Shown here piece after piece: positions 33,270 to 43,248 of a stretch of DNA of 64,000 nucleotides (position 1 is the stretch's first letter; each line of letters opens with the position of its first letter). The DNA is from Azolla caroliniana (taxonomy: Eukaryota; Polypodiophyta), in assembly GCA_043228905.1 (NCBI GenBank), contig JBHGNT010000005.1, positions 20,956,001 through 21,020,000 of the forward strand, given 5' to 3'. The position numbers were made by a program, and so were the translations under genes. The notes below the pieces were generated by a model. It searched no databases and was not told where the DNA came from. It saw nothing but the letters and a program-made list of their open reading frames with translations.

Positions 33270-34943
33270 CTAGTAATCGGTCACGACATGTTGCACTCCG
33301 GGTCGATGGTAGATGTTGAACTCAAACTCCTGCAGTAGTAGGGTCCATTTGGCTAGCTTCTCGGTAAGTGATGCTTTCGACACGAGATATATCAATGTTG
33401 AGTGATCGACATGGAATGAAAACTTCCAGCCCAATAAGTAGTGCCAATACTTCTTCACAGTATATACCATTCCTAACGCTTCTCGTTCCGTTGTAGAGTA
33501 ATTTGGTTCAGCCCTCAAGAGCTTTCGGCTTGCATAGTATACCGGCCGATACCACTTCGGCTCCGTAAGTCGCATTAACACACTTCCGATGGCCACATTT
33601 GAGGCATCCACAAACACATGAAATTTTTTTGACCAGTCAAGTGGTTGTACCATTGGGGCTTGTGACAACATTACTTTGAGCGCTTGATAAGCTTTCTCCT
33701 CCTATTTTGTCCACTGAAACAGTAGTCAGTGTACCGTTGCATGCAAAATCTGCTAAGTATCAGAGCATTTGACTGTGCCACCGGATTTGACCGAGAAATC
33801 TACTCAGGGATTTTGCGGTTGTCGGTGCCGGTCCTTGTAAAATTGCTTTGACTTTGTCCGGATCGACCACAATCCCGTCTTTACTAATGGTATGCCCCAA
33901 TAATGCTTTGTTGGGGACCCCGAATATGCATTTTGTTGGATTTAAGTTCAATAAGGCAGTCCTGCATTTTTCTAGACACGGCCGGAGATGAGCTAAATGT
34001 TTTGTTTTTCAACCATATACGACAAAGTCATTCAGGAACGGACTAGGAACACCTGCATGAACGCCAGAATATATTGTCCAAATATTTCCATTATAATTCT
34101 TTGGAGTGTTGTTGGTGTGGTCTTGAGTTTGAACATCATTACCACAGTGAGAAAAACTCCCCATTTCGTGACAAATGTCATTTTTTCTTGGTCACCCGAA
34201 TGCATCTGGATCTAGTTATAACCACTGAACCTGTACAGGAAGCTATACAACTTGTGCCTGGCAATTGCATCAAGTACTCTATGCGTGAAGGCGAGCGGGA
34301 ATGCATTGGTGATAGTGGTTGCATTCAATTTCTTGCCATCGATGCATACCCAGGAATTTCCGTTCTTTTTGGGTACTACGATAATCGGGCTTAGCCACGT
34401 AGCTTGCTTCACTGACCGAATGAAGCCCACTCGTAATAATTCATCAATTTCTTCCTTCACCTTCAACACATAATTCAGATTCATCCAGTAGCATCTATGG
34501 GCTATCGGTTTTGTGTCCTTGCTCAAGTGTTGATATAGCTTTAGGTCCAGTCCCCGCATATCCTCATATGACCATGCGAATACGTGCTTGAAATCCTTCA
34601 GTAATTCCACCATTTCTGTCTTCTCTTTTGGTGGTATCTCCTTGGCCACGTTTATTGGTCGTGGTTCCTTGCTTGTGCCAAGGTCCACTTCCTCCAGTGT
34701 GGAGGCTTTTACTCGATGTGACACGCCCATCTCCCTCTCTAAAGCCTCTTGTGCTTGCCGGAGTTCCCGGATCGTCTCCCGATCCGGTTTTTCTGTATCT
34801 CCTTCCCAATTCGTAACGTACGGTGTGATCGTTTCTGCTATGTCCACCTCGAATAGTGACACTATTTTAGGAATTTCCTCCAAATACTGGTCCACTTCCT
34901 CCTCAGCCAGCCTATCCAACATGTTGATTCCTTCGGCATACAA
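33270..34943 (-). pseudogene. Tat-type reverse transcriptase and RNase H
   Basis: 34943-34212 holds a pre-RT region (ELRQAQEALEREM, FAWSYEDMRGLDLKLYQHL) and the first half of RT (VGFIRSVKQATWLSPIIVVP). The palm (33990-34210) is badly damaged, with LAFMQVFL where a YxDD motif should stand. 33951-33760 is the RT thumb (CIFGVPNKALLGHTISKDGI). 33671-33270 is RNase H (VFVDASNVAIGSVLMRL, REALGMVYTVKKYWHYL). Non-functional. Confidence 0.85.
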
Positions 34944-35009
34944 CGACGTTAACTGTTTGCTTGTTCTGGCCCGTTCTTATGTTGGTACCCGGACCTTGGT
35001 TTTACTGTG

Positions 35010-35615
35010 TTAGAAACTAGTCATACTCTTTTGCCAGTTTTGGTTAATGTGGGCCATCTTCAACCAGGGCCTGCCCAACAGTAAAGGGTATGCTCCAAGT
35101 GTATTTAATTGCAACACGACCGCAGAGATCCGGAATACGTGTCCTCTAATTGTGATTTCCAAGTTTGGAATTAGTCTGGTTGGTTGGACCAAACTTGTTT
35201 CCACCATTCGCAACCAGAATGGGCATGACTCCCATTCCTGGATTCCCAGTGTGTCGCACATTCTTATGTTGATTGCACGTACACCGGATCCTCCATCTAT
35301 GATCATGTTGGTTACTTCTTTACCCTTGATGATCACTGTTACGACCGAACTGTTGGTATCCACCACCGCTGGTGCTTCACTTGGGTTTGTGAAATATGTT
35401 GATGCCCCTACCAGGTTCGGTGGACCAGTGCCGATTTCAAGCTTTCGGTAAATCGGGAAACCAATTGTAATAGTCGACCCAATGGCAACATGATTTTCCA
35501 TTGTTGGAGTGCCTGCCATGATGGGTCTATGTTGGTGATGCCAGTTGTTTCTTCTAACCTCTTGGCCTACTCCTTCATGTTGTCGATGTTCCGTTGATTG
35601 GCTTGTTGTATCCAC
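35010..35615 (-). pseudogene. Tat-type aspartic protease region
   Basis: The core is NMIIDGGSGVRAINI followed, about 70 residues later, by LGAYPLLLGRPWLK. DGGSG is the Tat-group form of the D-S/T-G active site. The open frame reaches the upstream gag linker. Confidence 0.8.
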
Positions 35616-35721
35616 TACACAACGTGTTTGTGGATCGCTTCTTGCATTTCCTATTCTACAACCTTTCCTTTTGATTGGGTCGTGACTTGCTAGACATCTG
35701 TGACCTCGATGATTACCATAT

Positions 35722-36385
35722 TTACTGCCGGTTGTTTCTCTTTACTCTTGACTGGGCATTGACTGCTATAGTGCCCTTCTTGCCAACAATAATAACAATA
35801 TATCTTCCGGCCCGACCCAATTCACCTTTTTCTTCGCTTGTCGGTTGAATACTGGGAGCCATCTGATTAGCCTCCTCCTGTCTTTGTTGCTCTGGCTGTG
35901 GAATAGCCTGATCCCTATCTGACCCTCGGCGGTACTCGCGGTCCATGTCCCGACGCTCATTCCTTCAATTGAAACTTCCCCATCGGTGGTTTGGATTGCG
36001 GCGGCGGTTATCGTATCCATGTCTGTCTAGGTATTGTTGTTCTGATCCTCGTCTTCGGTCATATTCCAGAGAATAATCTCTCTCGTAACGGTTCTGCAAG
36101 TACTTATCTCTCCGTTGGTCCTCATACCGGTATCTGCCCTCTAGTCTATAGTGGTCCTCTCTTCGGAACCGATCCTCATCCGGTCGCCGTTCATCCCGGG
36201 GCTCAATCTGTCTGACAGGCATTGCCTACCGATTCAATAAATTATACTCGCATCGGTTCGTGGTATGTGTCCTAGAGTGACACAATAAACATTGAGACCA
36301 CATTGTGCATTCCAACTGCCTATTGGAACTAAACTTCCTCCTCTTTGGGAAATTCACATTGTAGGGCTCAAATTGCCAGGGTTTG
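35722..36385 (-). pseudogene. Tat-type gag C-terminus
   Basis: It includes CLLCHSRTHTTNRCEY (about 36230-36300), a zinc-finger-like motif, preceded by FEPYNVNFPKRRKFSSN and followed by a strongly Arg/Asp/Tyr-rich linker (36222-35766). Frames change near 36225 and 35950. The FEPYNVNF-type block recurs in decayed form near 60240-60310, showing another remnant of the same family. Confidence 0.7.
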
Positions 36386-36580
36386 GGACGCCGCCAGCAC
36401 CAGGTACGACTCGACACCACGATAGTGGTATGGGACGCCGATCGAGGCTTGAGTCCGTCTCGATCCCTTCGCTCGGGGGTGGTCGGCTGGATCAACACCC
36501 TTCTTTCTCTCTCTCTCCTTTCTTATTTCTTATATATTTTATCCTTATCATATGCGTACGTTAGATCATAACTTGAACAG
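36386..36580 (+). repeat. LTR 3' end of an unidentified element
   Basis: The sequence before 36580 ends in CTTGAACA and is followed by a perfect plant iMet primer site, so it must be the 3' part of a plus-strand LTR. It truncates the Tat gag. The other end of the LTR is not recognised. The internal region (36595-36707, resuming at 40707) holds no coding sequence and hosts Ty3-2. Confidence 0.55.
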
Positions 36581-36581
36581 T

Positions 36582-36594
36582 TGGTATCAGAGCT
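36582..36594 (+). other. Primer binding site, tRNA-iMet
   Basis: TGGTATCAGAGCT is an exact match to the initiator-Met primer site of plant LTR elements, two bases past the LTR end. Confidence 0.85.
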
Positions 36595-36707
36595 CATATT
36601 TCTAATGTTTCTTTTGTTGGTTTTTGTTTTCTTCTTGATTGATGTTGATTGATTGACGTGTAGTCAACCTTCATCTAGATAACAATCAACAAAAGAATTT
36701 CAATAAC

Positions 36708-37129
36708 TGTCATGATATGGCAAGACTCGAACCCATGACCTTATGCTACATGGATTGAGCTCTTGACCATTAGACCATACCTTGTAATATGTAGAATATT
36801 ATTTTCATTTATGTTTTATTATAGAAAATTGATGTATATTCCAAATTTCTCTGGAACATTCTAGAAACTTCAAGAGTATTCCTCAGAACACTATATATAA
36901 AAGGCGGCACAAGGCATTATTTCGAACCAAATCGGTTCAACGCTAGTCTTAAGCCTCCTAGCTACTACTGTACATTCTCTTTACATAATATATATCTTTT
37001 CTTATCATCACTCTCTCCTCTCTCTCTCTCTCTCTCACTCTTTCCTTCTCTCGAGAGTTCTTCACCTCTCTTAGTACTAATACTTCTTTTAGTACTAATT
37101 CCTTCTCTGTCTTAGTACTGTTCATGACA
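36708..37129 (+). repeat. Ty3-2 5' LTR
   Basis: Runs TGTCATGATATGG to TTCATGACA. It carries the antisense tRNA-like segment (A-box-like TGGTCAAGAGC at 36769-36759, B box over 36723-36733), a heat-shock element GAACATTCTAGAAACTTC (36854-36871) and TATAAAAG (36896-36903). The candidate self-primer AAATCGGTTCAA is at 36929-36940, exactly 33 bases past the TATA start. Confidence 0.9.
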
Positions 37130-37223
37130 GTTTGAACCAAATTTTGCTCGTTCTTCCTTCCTCTTCTTCCTTTCCTCCTCTTCCTTTTATCTTCTTATTA
37201 ATCCTCTTATCCTCCCTAGTAAA

Positions 37224-38216
37224 ATGGAAACTGTTAGCGCTCAGGAATACCAATTTGTTTTCTCGGAGCTCCAGTGCTTAAAAGAGAAATTTGTAGCACT
37301 AGAACAAGAAAATCATCGTTTGTTGGGGGATCTTCAACAAATAACGCTGGAAAAACAACAACAACATGGGGAGCTGACGTTACGTGTACAACAACTCGAA
37401 GCGACTATCATATCATTACAACAACAAGGATCAAGCACTCAAGGGATTCACAAAGAACCCAAGATCGGTCTTCCTGCAAAATTTGATGGGACCCGATCAC
37501 AGTTTAGAGGGTTTTTGAATCAGGTACGTTTAGTGATACAAATGCATCCTTCTCGATATCCCACCGATGCATCTCGAGTGGGACTAGTAGGCACTCTCCT
37601 TAGTGGCTCAACATTAGCATGATTTGCTCCATTGTTGGAAAAGGAATCTCCATTACTAAACAGTTTTGAAGAATTTATAAGTGAGTTTAAAGCCTGTTTT
37701 GGAGATACTAACAGCATAAGGACTGCAATCAACAAAATCCGGCGATTACGCCAAGGTGACCGTCCAGCCTCCGCATATGCTGCAGATTTCCGCCTACTCG
37801 TTGCCGATATCCCGTGGGATGATCACGCCTTGATGGAGCAATTTCGTTATGGTTTACACAACGATGTCAAGGATTTACTCTTGACCTTCCCCGAAGAGCC
37901 AAAGTCATTAACAGAAGCAATCAGTCGTGCGGTGAGATGCTACAACCGCCTCTTCGAACGACATTCGGAACGACAATTCCAGATTTCGAGGGCAAGATCA
38001 GAGCCTACTTACGCCTCAGTGGTAGCGAAACCTTTTCCGAGGGAGTCATATAATGCACCTCCAATAAGTACTCCAACTCCGATGGAAATTGACACCACAC
38101 GTCGTCATGGACCACTATCGGAAGAAGAAAAGGAATGACGTCGAGCAAACCGATTATGTCTTTATTGCGGTGGACCAGGGCATATCGCGGTAAACTGTCC
38201 CCATAGGCCAAGAAGG
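37224..38216 (+). pseudogene. Ty3-2 gag (truncated after zinc knuckle)
   Basis: ATG 37224 (METVSAQEYQ) starts a coiled coil and gag core like Ty3-1. A TGA replaces a Trp codon at 37621-37623, and another TGA lies at 38138. The knuckle CLYCGGPGHIAVNC ends near 38200. At about 38215 gag sequence jumps into RNase H sequence; the junction shares AAGAAGGC-like microhomology between the two parental sites. Confidence 0.88.
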
Positions 38217-40264
38217 CATTTACATCGGCTCCAATTCTAGCTCATGTCGATCAGGAAAAACCATTCATTATCGAAGCAGTTGCATCGGATTTCGCATTGG
38301 GGAGCATTATGTCACAATGAGGTAATGATGAGAAGCTACATCCTGTGGCTTTTCACTCACGCAAGTTTGACGCCGCTGAAATCAACTACGAAATTCATGA
38401 TAAGGAGCTATTGGCAATAGTGGACTCTTTTACGCAATGGAGGCATTTTCTAGAGGGATCCTCTCATCAAGTTACCGTATTCAGTGACCACAAAAACCTT
38501 ACCTACTTTCAGGACGTTCATGTGCTAAATCGATGTCAAGCTCGGTGGGTCCACTTCCTCACGCGTTTCGACTTCAAAATTACATATCGTCCGGGGAAGC
38601 ACCAAGGGAATGCAGATGCATTATCACGGCATTCGTACCTAGCACTGCATCCCGGCGAACCAACTTTTGATAACCAAAAGCAAGTAATCTTGGGACCGAC
38701 ACGACTGCAAACAACATAGGTCTTTGGCATGCCAATGGATTCCCACGTTATCGATACTATACGTGAGGACTTGAAGACCGATGCTTTCGCCCAAGCCATT
38801 CTAGCACAAATTGATCCCTCTTGAGCATCTTGTTCACAGTCACAACCACCAGGTACGGACTATTGGCAATTCAAATACCATGATGGATTACTATTCTTTA
38901 ATGAACTCTTGTATGTTCCTAATGGTTCTTGCCGCCTTCGAGTAGTTCAAAACTGTCATGACACATATACAACTGGGCATTTTGGTAGTACTAAAACATT
39001 AGATTTAGTACAACGATCATTTTGGTGGCCCAGTATGCAACAATTTGTCGAAGATTTTGTTCGGACTTGTGATACATGCTGCAGAGCGAAAATGCCAAGG
39101 CATCATCCATATGGTTTATTAGAACCATTACCAATTCCAAGCAAGCCGTGGCAATCCATTGCTCTAGACTTCATCACAGATCTTCTAGTCTCTAAGGGGT
39201 TTAATGTGATTCTAACAGTCGTAGATCGATATACGAAGATGGCTCATTTCTTGCCATGTACTAAGGAAATATCCAGTGAAGAAACCACTGAAATTGTCAT
39301 GCGTGAAGTATGTCAGCATCATGGCCTTCCCGATAGTATCATCAACGACCGTGGACTCTAGTTTGTATCGAAATTTTGGAAGCACCTTTTTAAAATGCTC
39401 AAGGTCACGTGTAACCTCTCCTTCGGCTACCACCCACAAACGGATGGCCAAGCAGAACGAACAAATCAAACATTGGAGCAGTATCTTCGGTGCTTTCTAA
39501 GCTATCATCAGGATGACTGGGTAGATATTCTCCACTTCGCCGAATTTGCCTACAATAACTCTATCCACACATCGACTAAAGTTACGCCATTTTATGCTTA
39601 TACGGGTTCTCACCCTTGGTGGTGTGTATTTGAAACCCTAGAGCTGTCCACAAATCCTTGCACAGAGGATCATTTAGAGTGGTTACGCAAGATACAAGCC
39701 GATTTATCTACTCATCTCCAACAAGCTCAACAAACACACAAGGTTTATGGGGATCGTCATCGACTTCCATCCAATTTTAACATTGGAGATCGGGTATGGC
39801 TACTACGATGACACATCAAGACTACTCGCCCATGCGAGAAGTTGGATTATCGGCGATTAGGTCCTTTTCGTATTATAGGAAAGATTAATGATGTCGCTTT
39901 TCGTCTCGATCTACCTCCGCAACTTTGGATACATTCGGTGTTTCATAGTTCTCTCTTCGAACCCTATCAAGAGAACACCATCCTAGGACGTATTACACAG
40001 CCTCCACCCCCGATCGAGCTTGAAGATGGACCTGAGTACGAGGTTGCCGCCATCCTTGATTCCAAGATTATTCGCAACAAGCTCTACTATCTAGTCGATT
40101 GGCTAGGATATAGTCCTAACGAGCGTACTTGGGAACCGATAGAGAATGTGACCAATGCTCGTGCTCTTCTTGAAGATTTCCATCGTCAATATCCAGAAAA
40201 ACCGGTTCCTCAATCCAAAACGACTCGTGACACTCGTCGTTTTAAAGGAGGGATAGTGTCATGA
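38217..40264 (+). pseudogene. Ty3-2 pol remnant: RNase H, integrase, chromodomain
   Basis: RNase H begins at once after the deletion junction (SAPILAHVDQEK, then [30 protein letters not shown]). The integrase has TTGHFGSTKTL with CDTCC, LDFITDL, NDRGL and DGQAERTNQ. The chromodomain (about 40025-40200) is intact in wording: YEVAAILDSKIIRNKLYYLV, ERTWEPIE. The frame runs a few codons into the 3' LTR. Stops as listed for the element. Confidence 0.9.
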
Positions 40265-40701
40265 TATGGCAAGACTTGAACCCATGACCTTATGCTACAT
40301 GGGTCGAGCTCTTGACCATTAGACCATACCTTGTAATACGTAGAATATTATTTTCATTTATGTTTTATTATAGAAAATTGATGTAGATTCTAGATTTCTC
40401 TGGAACATTCTAGAAACTTCAAGAGTATTCCTCAGAACACTATAAAAGGAGGCACAAGGCATTATTTCGAACCAAATCAGTTCAACGCCAGTCTTAAGCC
40501 TCCTAACTACTAATGTACATTCTCTTCACATAATATATATCTTTTCTTATCATCACTCACTCACTCACTCACTCACTCTCTCTCTCTCTCTCTCCCTCCC
40601 TCTCACTCACTCTTTCCTTCTCTTGATAGTTCTTCACCTCTCTCAGTACTAATACTTCTTTTAGTACTAATTCCTTCTCTGTCTTAGTACTGTTCTTGAC
40701 A
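40257..40701 (+). repeat. Ty3-2 3' LTR
   Basis: 445 bp. Heat-shock element at 40403-40420, TATAAAAG at 40441-40448. An extra (CACT)n/(CT)n expansion at about 40556-40610 distinguishes it from the 5' copy. Confidence 0.9.
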
Positions 40702-40829
40702 ATAACTTTTCCTTCTTTTTATTATTTTATTCTTTCTTCTCCCAATCTAATAATGTATAGTTAATATGTGTTGTTTTTCATTGATTCAATGATGTTGTAG
40801 TGGTAATTAATTGGTTGTATAAAACATTT

Positions 40830-41030
40830 ACATATGTGTATGAGGTCAATACCTCATTTGATATATATTTGATATGTGATTTGTGTTGTATGCGTATGAG
40901 GTCAATACCTCAATTGTGAATTACATTCACATAAATATGTTATGGTTGCGTATGAGGTCAATACCACAATTTCTATGTAAATAATATGCGATTTATGTCG
41001 TATACGTAAGAGGTCAATACCTCAATTGCG
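40830..41030 (+). repeat. Short repeat with palindrome GAGGTCAATACCTC
   Basis: Four copies of a roughly 60-bp unit centred on GAGGTCAATACCTCA (about 40840, 40892, 40954 with one change, 41009). Another copy lies at about 60787, where it adjoins a block shared with 51.7 kb. No coding sequence. Confidence 0.75.
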
Positions 41031-41050
41031 TTGTTGCGGAGTTTCACATG

Positions 41051-42336
41051 CGTGTGTCGCTCGAACGGGACCGTCGGGGCCTTGGACTGGGGAGATAAAA
41101 GAAGTGAGGATAGTGGGAGATTATGATGTCAATGACATGGGGAAAATATACATAAGTTTAGATATAAAATAGGCTTTAAACAACAATTAGGCTTAATACC
41201 ATGATTCTGATGGGTTTTTTACATAGAATTGGTTTCATGATTAATAAAAATAGCTATGAATCAAAACAGGTTTTTATTTTCTTTAGAATTGCTAGGCTTG
41301 ACACCACGATTTAGGTGGTTTTTGCAACAATGGGTTATGAGATTATCAAAGGCTAAAATAATCTAGCAAAGGCGAGTCTAGTGGGCTCCGAGCTTGACTA
41401 CTTCCGATGGCTATGTTGCCTCGATTCGGAGTAGCTCTCGTGCCACTACAACCTCCCTTCCGCAATCGGTCACTGAGTTGACCACCATCAAGATGCCGAA
41501 AAAGCCATTGCTTAAGAAATCCAAACCCTAAAATCTCGAGTAAGAAGTATAATAGGAGCAAAACTCACAAACCCTAAAATCATATGTCCTCTAGTAGAAA
41601 GAAGCTCTCAAACCCTAACCCTAGAAGGAAAAGATGAAAGAGAAAGTGATGAGGAGAAAGGGAAGCTACCAAACCCTAACCCAAGAAGAAGAGGAGAAGA
41701 TGAAACCCTCGTGGTACACCCCTAGAAGAGAAAATGGGCGACCCCATAATAGGCCCTATCGCTCCTCTCTTATAGAGGAACGAGGAGCTTATTTTAACAT
41801 TACATGCTTTTTATTCTTTCTTTATCACAAAAATGGAAGGGAAGCAAAATGCCCTATTGCTCCTCTCTTATAGAGGAAAGAGGAGCTTATTTTAACATTA
41901 CATGCTTTTTTTTCTTTCTTTATCACAAAAATGGAAGGGAAGCAAAATGATTTGACAAATCTACACCTCTCTACATATACTTATAAGCATTAACCACTAA
42001 GCTACTACATGTTACTTATTATTTTTATTTATTTATACATTATTTCATGAGATATGCATGGAACCTCGCTTTTTCCCACACTGCACACGCCACACCACGC
42101 CACACCACGCCACACCACGACATCCACCCCCACCAAACCGGACATTCTCCGGTATGTGCCAAAGGAAAGTGATGTGGTGAGGCCAAAGGTTGTCAACCTT
42201 TGTTTTCTTTCCTTCGTTGCGCCTTGCCCTCACGAAATCAACCATCAACTTTGACATAATCTCTTCTTCGTCCGTCTCCGTTCTCCCCTACTGCTCTTTC
42301 ACGTCAGGTTCACCAATGTCGTTAAATTTCCGCTTG
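41051..42336 (+). repeat. ~1.25-kb tandem repeat, unit 1
   Basis: Starts CGTGTGTCGCTCGAAC. It holds the GGCGAGTCTAGTGGGCTCCG block, an AACCCTAA-rich part (41520-41720), a CTCCTCTCTTATAGAGGAA block repeated twice (41763 and 41858), and CGCCACACCA repeats (42088-42118). Period to unit 2 is 1286 bp. Confidence 0.85.
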
Positions 42337-42480
42337 CGTGTGTCGCTCGAATGGGACCGCTGAGGCCTTGGACCGGGGAGACACAAGGGGTGAGGAAGTG
42401 GGAGATTCGCCACCACGATTAGCAAATGTTTAAGGAGAATACGCACAAGGGGAGAGAGAATTGTAGACAAAAATATACAA
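42337..42480 (+). repeat. Tandem repeat unit 2, left part
   Basis: The first 144 bases of unit 2. Element A is inserted after ACAA at 42480; the unit continues at 50362. Confidence 0.8.
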
Positions 42481-42512
42481 AACACCGGGTCATTTGAAAC
42501 AGGTAATATGTC
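42481..42512 (+). repeat. Element A left terminal inverted repeat
   Basis: 32 bases starting AACACCGGG and ending AATATGTC; one mismatch (T versus C at base 24) to the right end. Confidence 0.9.
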
Positions 42513-43248
42513 ATATTCTCTTTTGCCATAGTTGGTGAGATGCAGAAAAGTACCCTAATTTAGCATGATTTCGAAAATGTACAATGCATGCGCACCTATT
42601 TTGCGAATGGATGGTGAAATATAGAACCAAATAAAATCCAAGCATTTGGTGAATTGTATATGTCTTGTTTTCGTGTCAATTTGTATATCCTGGAGTACAA
42701 TTGAATACTAGGTTGAATATTAAACATCTTTATTTGGTATCCATATTCAAATTGTAGAGTAAAACTACATAAACCCTAAATGTTAATATGTGGTTTAGGG
42801 TTGAGGAAAAAAGTAGTCCCCCACTTGTTGGACGGGTATATCGATAGTTTTGTTGTATAATGTCATATAATCCATCACAATGTAATTGGTAAGAGTAACA
42901 ATTATGTACCACGTTCATTTATACTATTTGAAACCAACAGACTTGGAACGTAGCAAACTAAAAACCATTTTTTATCAAGAACATTCACAAGTTCATGTAT
43001 ATAATCATGCTAGGAGAAATGAGAAAGTATAATATCATGTTAATACCCCAAACTGGAGAAGAGCATGGTGACCAATCATATGTATATACAAATTACAGTT
43101 CAAAAAATGATTAAAAAGTGAAATTATGAACGGGTGAATAAAATTAAACAGTAAACGATTACTTTTGTTCTCATATACAAAAACAATATCAAGTCAAGGT
43201 ATACATTATGCCTCAAAAATACTCAAAGTATACATTATGCCATCTAAA

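Larger units (their letters stand above)
30408..36385 (-). mobile_element. Decayed Tat-type Ty3 retrotransposon, no LTRs recognised
   Basis: Minus-strand order from 36.4 kb down: gag tail with zinc-finger-like cysteines and an Arg-rich linker, protease, reverse transcriptase, RNase H, then an unrelated 1.7-kb insertion, then integrase. Wording such as DGGSG (protease), FAWSYEDM upstream of RT and VDASNVAIGSVL (RNase H) places it with the Tat group of Ty3 elements without chromodomain. Many stops and frame changes make it an old, dead copy. Its right end is cut by an LTR fragment at about 36386. Confidence 0.85.
36708..40701 (+). mobile_element. Ty3-2: internally deleted relative of Ty3-1
   Basis: 3.99 kb, flanked by a perfect 5-base target duplication (ATAAC, 36703-36707 and 40702-40706). 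It has LTRs of 422 and 445 bp, gag up to the zinc knuckle, then directly RNase H, integrase and chromodomain. Protease and RT are missing, so it cannot move without help. LTR edge, tRNA-like segment, heat-shock element and polypurine tract match Ty3-1, while the coding DNA has diverged. Stops occur near 37620, 38320, 38717, 38821, 39358 and 39808. Confidence 0.92.

Noticed and set aside
42054-42257. Overlapping small genes on both strands
   Set aside because: They lie in the tandem repeat and its CGCCACACCA microrepeats; unit 2 does not keep the frames.
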